DNA from: Stenotrophomonas sp. 704A1
GTDB taxonomy: Bacteria > Pseudomonadota > Gammaproteobacteria > Xanthomonadales > Xanthomonadaceae
Assembly (NCBI RefSeq): GCF_030549525.1
Contig: NZ_CP130831.1
Coordinates: forward strand, 4,365,501-4,429,500
Length of the DNA: 64,000 nucleotides
Direction: 5' to 3'
Both the position numbers and the translations under genes were made by a program. This document shows positions 61,112 to 64,000 of the stretch, in pieces; within the stretch, counting starts at the first letter, position 1; the number at the start of each line of letters is the position of its first letter. The notes under the pieces are model-generated. The model searched no databases and had not been told where the DNA came from. It saw nothing but the letters and a program-made list of their open reading frames with translations.

Positions 61112-64000
61112 TTACTTGAACCGGTAGCCGATGGTCACACTGTAACCACGACCAAAGATGGTGGCGTAGTCACTGGAGTCACCCAGGAAGCTGTTCGGAT
61201 CGTAGAACGGCAGGCGGTTGAACAGGTTCTTGACGGTGAAGCTCAGGTTCCAGGCATCATCCGGGCGCCAGGTGACGCTCATGTTGGCGGTCCACCAGGA
61301 CGGCGCGCCATCACACTTGCTCTCTTCCAGGGCCAGGAAGCCGGCCGTGCAGGTTTCCCGGTTGTTGTCCACCTCGTCCACGCGGTCGCGGGCCCACTTG
61401 GTGCCACCCACGTAGTTGACGAACATGCTGGTGGTCACCTGCTTGTAGGTCCAGTCGGCGTTGAGCGTGGCACGCAGGCGCGGGTTGTTGTAGTAGCCCA
61501 CCACATCGCCGTAGTACCAGCCGTTCTCCGCATCCATGTAGTAGCGGTTGCGGTTGGCGATGGTGGCGGCCAGGCCGATGTTCAGGCCACCCCACTCACC
61601 CAGCGAGAAGCGGCTGCGCGCGTCGATGTCGAAGCCATCGACCAGGGTCTTGCCGCGGTTCTTGTATTGCCCCACCACGCTGGCGACGTTGCCGACGCTG
61701 TAGCCGGGCAGCACCGACGGGCAGCTCACGCCACTGGCCGGGTCGGCACACATGGCTGCCAGCTGGGCCACGTTGGCGCGATCGCTGTCGGTGATCGGCG
61801 AACGGGTGGAGGCGATGATGTCGGTGTCCTTGGTGAAGTCCGGGGCAACGATTTCATTGTCGCGGTAGATGAACCAGTAGTCGGCCGACACCGACAGCCA
61901 GCTGGCCGGCTCGTACACGAAGCCCAGCGTGGCGATCTTGGCCTTTTCCGGCTTCAGGTCCTGGTTGGGCTGGGTCATGCGGGCCACTGTGCGGCTGCAG
62001 TCGACGTTGGTCAGGCTCTTGCCCAGGTCCACGTCACCGGCACGGCGCGACTGCCGCAGCAGGTCGGCGATGGCGTTGGTCTCGGCGCAGCGGACCTCAT
62101 CGCGATAGCCGCCCAGCTGGGCGAACACGCCGCCGCTGCCCGACTCGGCCAGGCTCGGCGCGCGGAAGCCGGTGGAATAGGTACCGCGCAGCATCAGCTG
62201 GTCGAACGCCTGGTACTTGAAGCCGATCTTCGGGGCCACGTTGGCCTTGAAGTTCGGGTACTTGTCCACGCGCAGAGCGGCATCCAGTTCCAGCTTGTCG
62301 GTGATCGGCGCCACCGTTTCGGCGAACAGCGCGTAGGTATTGCGCGCACCGTCGAACCACGAGCCACCCTGCTGGGTGATCAGGCCAGCGGCTGCATCCG
62401 GGTTGCCGGGGGTGTAGAAGGTTTCGCGGCTGGCATTGAAGCCGAACGCCGCACGCATCTCACCGGCCGGCAGCTGAAACAGCGGACCTTCGATCTTGCC
62501 GTCCAGGGTATGCAGGCGGGTCCACGACTGGATGTCGAACGTCGGGAAGGCCTCGCGGATCAACGCACCGTTGGCATCGCTGATCTCGCCGAAGCGGTAG
62601 GCGGGGTGGTCGGAAATGATCACCCGGCCGGTGCCCGGATCGATGCTGTACGGACCGAAGGCCTTCTCGAAGCCCTTCAGGTTGACGTTGATGGTCTGGT
62701 AGGTGGTCGAGTGCGTGCCGGCGGTGGCAAAGGCGGTTTCCCAGTTCCAGTCACCGACATTGCCGCGCGCGCCGGTCAGCACGCGGTAGCTCTTGTCGGT
62801 GTTGCGCTGGCCGAAGTAGTTGGCACCGGCGTCCTGCAGCAGGTACTGCAGGCCGACCACGCCGCCCATCATCGCCTTCAGTTCGGGGCTGGCGTGGTTG
62901 TACTCGTTGTTCGGGCCCAGGTACGGGTACAGGAACTGGTTGACCGTGGTGCCGGTATCGCGCGAGAACCAGCTGGTCGGATTGCCGGTGGTGGTGCTGA
63001 ATGCACGCGGCGTACCGCCGTTGGCGCGCAGGTCGATGTCGGTATAGGTGGCCTCGGCGAAGATCTCGGTGCTGTCGCCGACCAGGAAGGTGCCGTTGAG
63101 GTAGGCGGTGTTGCGCTCGGACTTGGCGCCGGCATCGATCTCGTTGTTCATCCAGGTTTCCCAGACGCAACGCGGGCCGGCAGCTTCGCCGACCAGCACG
63201 TTCTGGCACCCCGGCGCGGCTTCCTGCACGCGGCGGCCGGTGACGGGATCGAAGGCGAAGTAGCTGCCCGGATTGAACTGGCCGGGCTTGCTGCCCACGC
63301 CCAGGCGCAGGTTGGTCAGGTAGTTGGGGTTGTTGACGTAGTACTGGTCCGGGCGCTTGTCATAGAAATCGGCCAGCGGGATCGCGTCGCGGCGGTACAT
63401 GTTCACCGCGCCGTAGATGTTGAAGCGGTTCTCGGCCAGGTCACCGAAGCCGGCGGTGATGCTGGCCTGGCGCTCGCCGTAGGAGTCGATGCGCGAGGAG
63501 GTGTCGTTGCTGAAGGTGATTTCCGCGCCCTGGAAGTTGCGCTTGGTGATCACGTTGATCACGCCGGCCACCGCATCGGTGCCGTACACCGCCGAGGCGC
63601 CGTCGGTCAGCACCTCCATGCGTTCGATGGCCGCAGCCGGAATCGCATCGATGTTGACGAACTGGGTCTGGAAGCCGGCCGGCGCACCGTAGTACGACAG
63701 GCGCCGGCCGTTCAGCAGCACCAGGGTGCCCTGTGCGCCCAGGCCACGCAGGTTGGCCTGCGATGCACCGTCGGAGCCGGTGAACAGCGAACGCGAGTCC
63801 TGCTGCGCCGGGCGGGCGGCCGGCAGGTTGTCCAGCACCTGCAGCAGCGTGCGCGCACCCATGTTCTGGATGTCCTGCTTGCTGATCACCTGCACCGGCG
63901 AGGCGGTTTCCACGTCGGTGCGGCGGATGTTGGAACCGGTGACCTCGATGCGGGCCAGATCGGTGGCGTTGTCCTTGCTGTCCTGCGCGAAGGCGGGCGC
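61112..64000 (-). CDS. TonB-dependent receptor, 5' end beyond the window
   Basis: The frame runs to the right edge, reading APAFAQDSKDNATDLARIEV at its visible N-terminus, i.e. the end of a signal peptide followed by a TonB-box-like segment TGSNIRRTD. About 962 residues are visible. The plug has QVISKQDIQNMGARTLLQVL, GTLVLLNGRRLSYYGAPAGF and IERMEVLTDGASAVYGTDAV followed by AGVINVI. The barrel ends RGYSVTIGYRFK; the last residue is Lys and the preceding aromatic is Phe, slightly unusual. Two Cys pairs are visible (CRNVL-like and CADPASGVSCPSV). The receptor is of the large class common in Xanthomonadaceae. With a GH109-like enzyme after it, an amino sugar or glycan is the likely ligand. Confidence 0.92.
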   Translation of the reverse strand, partial: APAFAQDSKDNATDLARIEVTGSNIRRTDVETASPVQVISKQDIQNMGARTLLQVLDNLPAARPAQQDSRSLFTGSDGASQANLRGLGAQGTLVLLNGRRLSYYGAPAGFQTQFVNIDAIPAAAIERMEVLTDGASAVYGTDAVAGVINVITKRNFQGAEITFSNDTSSRIDSYGERQASITAGFGDLAENRFNIYGAVNMYRRDAIPLADFYDKRPDQYYVNNPNYLTNLRLGVGSKPGQFNPGSYFAFDPVTGRRVQEAAPGCQNVLVGEAAGPRCVWETWMNNEIDAGAKSERNTAYLNGTFLVGDSTEIFAEATYTDIDLRANGGTPRAFSTTTGNPTSWFSRDTGTTVNQFLYPYLGPNNEYNHASPELKAMMGGVVGLQYLLQDAGANYFGQRNTDKSYRVLTGARGNVGDWNWETAFATAGTHSTTYQTINVNLKGFEKAFGPYSIDPGTGRVIISDHPAYRFGEISDANGALIREAFPTFDIQSWTRLHTLDGKIEGPLFQLPAGEMRAAFGFNASRETFYTPGNPDAAAGLITQQGGSWFDGARNTYALFAETVAPITDKLELDAALRVDKYPNFKANVAPKIGFKYQAFDQLMLRGTYSTGFRAPSLAESGSGGVFAQLGGYRDEVRCAETNAIADLLRQSRRAGDVDLGKSLTNVDCSRTVARMTQPNQDLKPEKAKIATLGFVYEPASWLSVSADYWFIYRDNEIVAPDFTKDTDIIASTRSPITDSDRANVAQLAAMCADPASGVSCPSVLPGYSVGNVASVVGQYKNRGKTLVDGFDIDARSRFSLGEWGGLNIGLAATIANRNRYYMDAENGWYYGDVVGYYNNPRLRATLNADWTYKQVTTSMFVNYVGGTKWARDRVDEVDNNRETCTAGFLALEESKCDGAPSWWTANMSVTWRPDDAWNLSFTVKNLFNRLPFYDPNSFLGDSSDYATIFGRGYSVTIGYRFK

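Overview
The window looks like chromosomal DNA from a high-GC gammaproteobacterium of the Xanthomonadaceae, most likely Stenotrophomonas. The reasons are the strong G/C preference at third codon positions, three TonB-dependent receptors in 64 kb, exported proteins with Tat or lipoprotein signals, and several short GTAG-ended palindromes of the kind called SMAG repeats in Stenotrophomonas maltophilia. The species call is an inference from sequence style.

Layout. Positions 1-6.8 kb form a patchy, visibly less GC-rich stretch: a truncated Old Yellow Enzyme gene, an arginase-fold enzyme, a broken nitronate monooxygenase, a lipoprotein, a DUF998 membrane protein, a LOTUS-domain protein and two small unknown genes. 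comM follows (6.9-8.4 kb). Its last 264 bp occur again at 10.3 kb, and between the copies lies a foreign-looking segment with the 5' stub of an RHS gene and a lipoprotein gene. Next come a 1448-residue helicase-nuclease protein (10.7-15.0 kb), a TonB-dependent receptor and a secreted metallo-beta-lactamase-fold lipoprotein (15.6-19.3 kb).

The most unusual region is 19.4-28.3 kb. A sigma-54 activator with an FHA-like N-terminus is divergent from an operon that has a near-consensus -24/-12 promoter and an upstream array of TGTCGG/CCGACA hexamers. The operon encodes a 202-residue protein, then an intrinsic terminator, then two unrecognised proteins and a phage tail-collar protein. It converges on a Ser/Thr kinase-TPR gene and a small partner gene. 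I could not match this set to a described system; it looks like a kinase/FHA-controlled module with a tail-fibre-like component.

From 28.5 to 44 kb are a HAD phosphatase, an ExoD-family protein, a sugar dehydrogenase with a DUF2231 partner, a kexin-like protease followed by a small secreted protein that may be its external chaperone, a cyoABCD quinol oxidase operon with an SCO gene in place of cyoE, and two MocR-type regulators flanked by matching palindromic operators. From 44 to 64 kb are a TonB receptor coupled to a Tat-exported PLP enzyme, an AraC regulator, an esterase-like hydrolase, a glyoxalase-fold protein, a TPM protein coupled to an M3-like peptidase, a Gln/Asn-rich small protein, a short-chain fatty acid transporter, ubiA, tRNA-Arg(CCG), a frameshifted zinc-ribbon gene, and a GH109-like oxidoreductase beside a TonB receptor that runs off the right edge.
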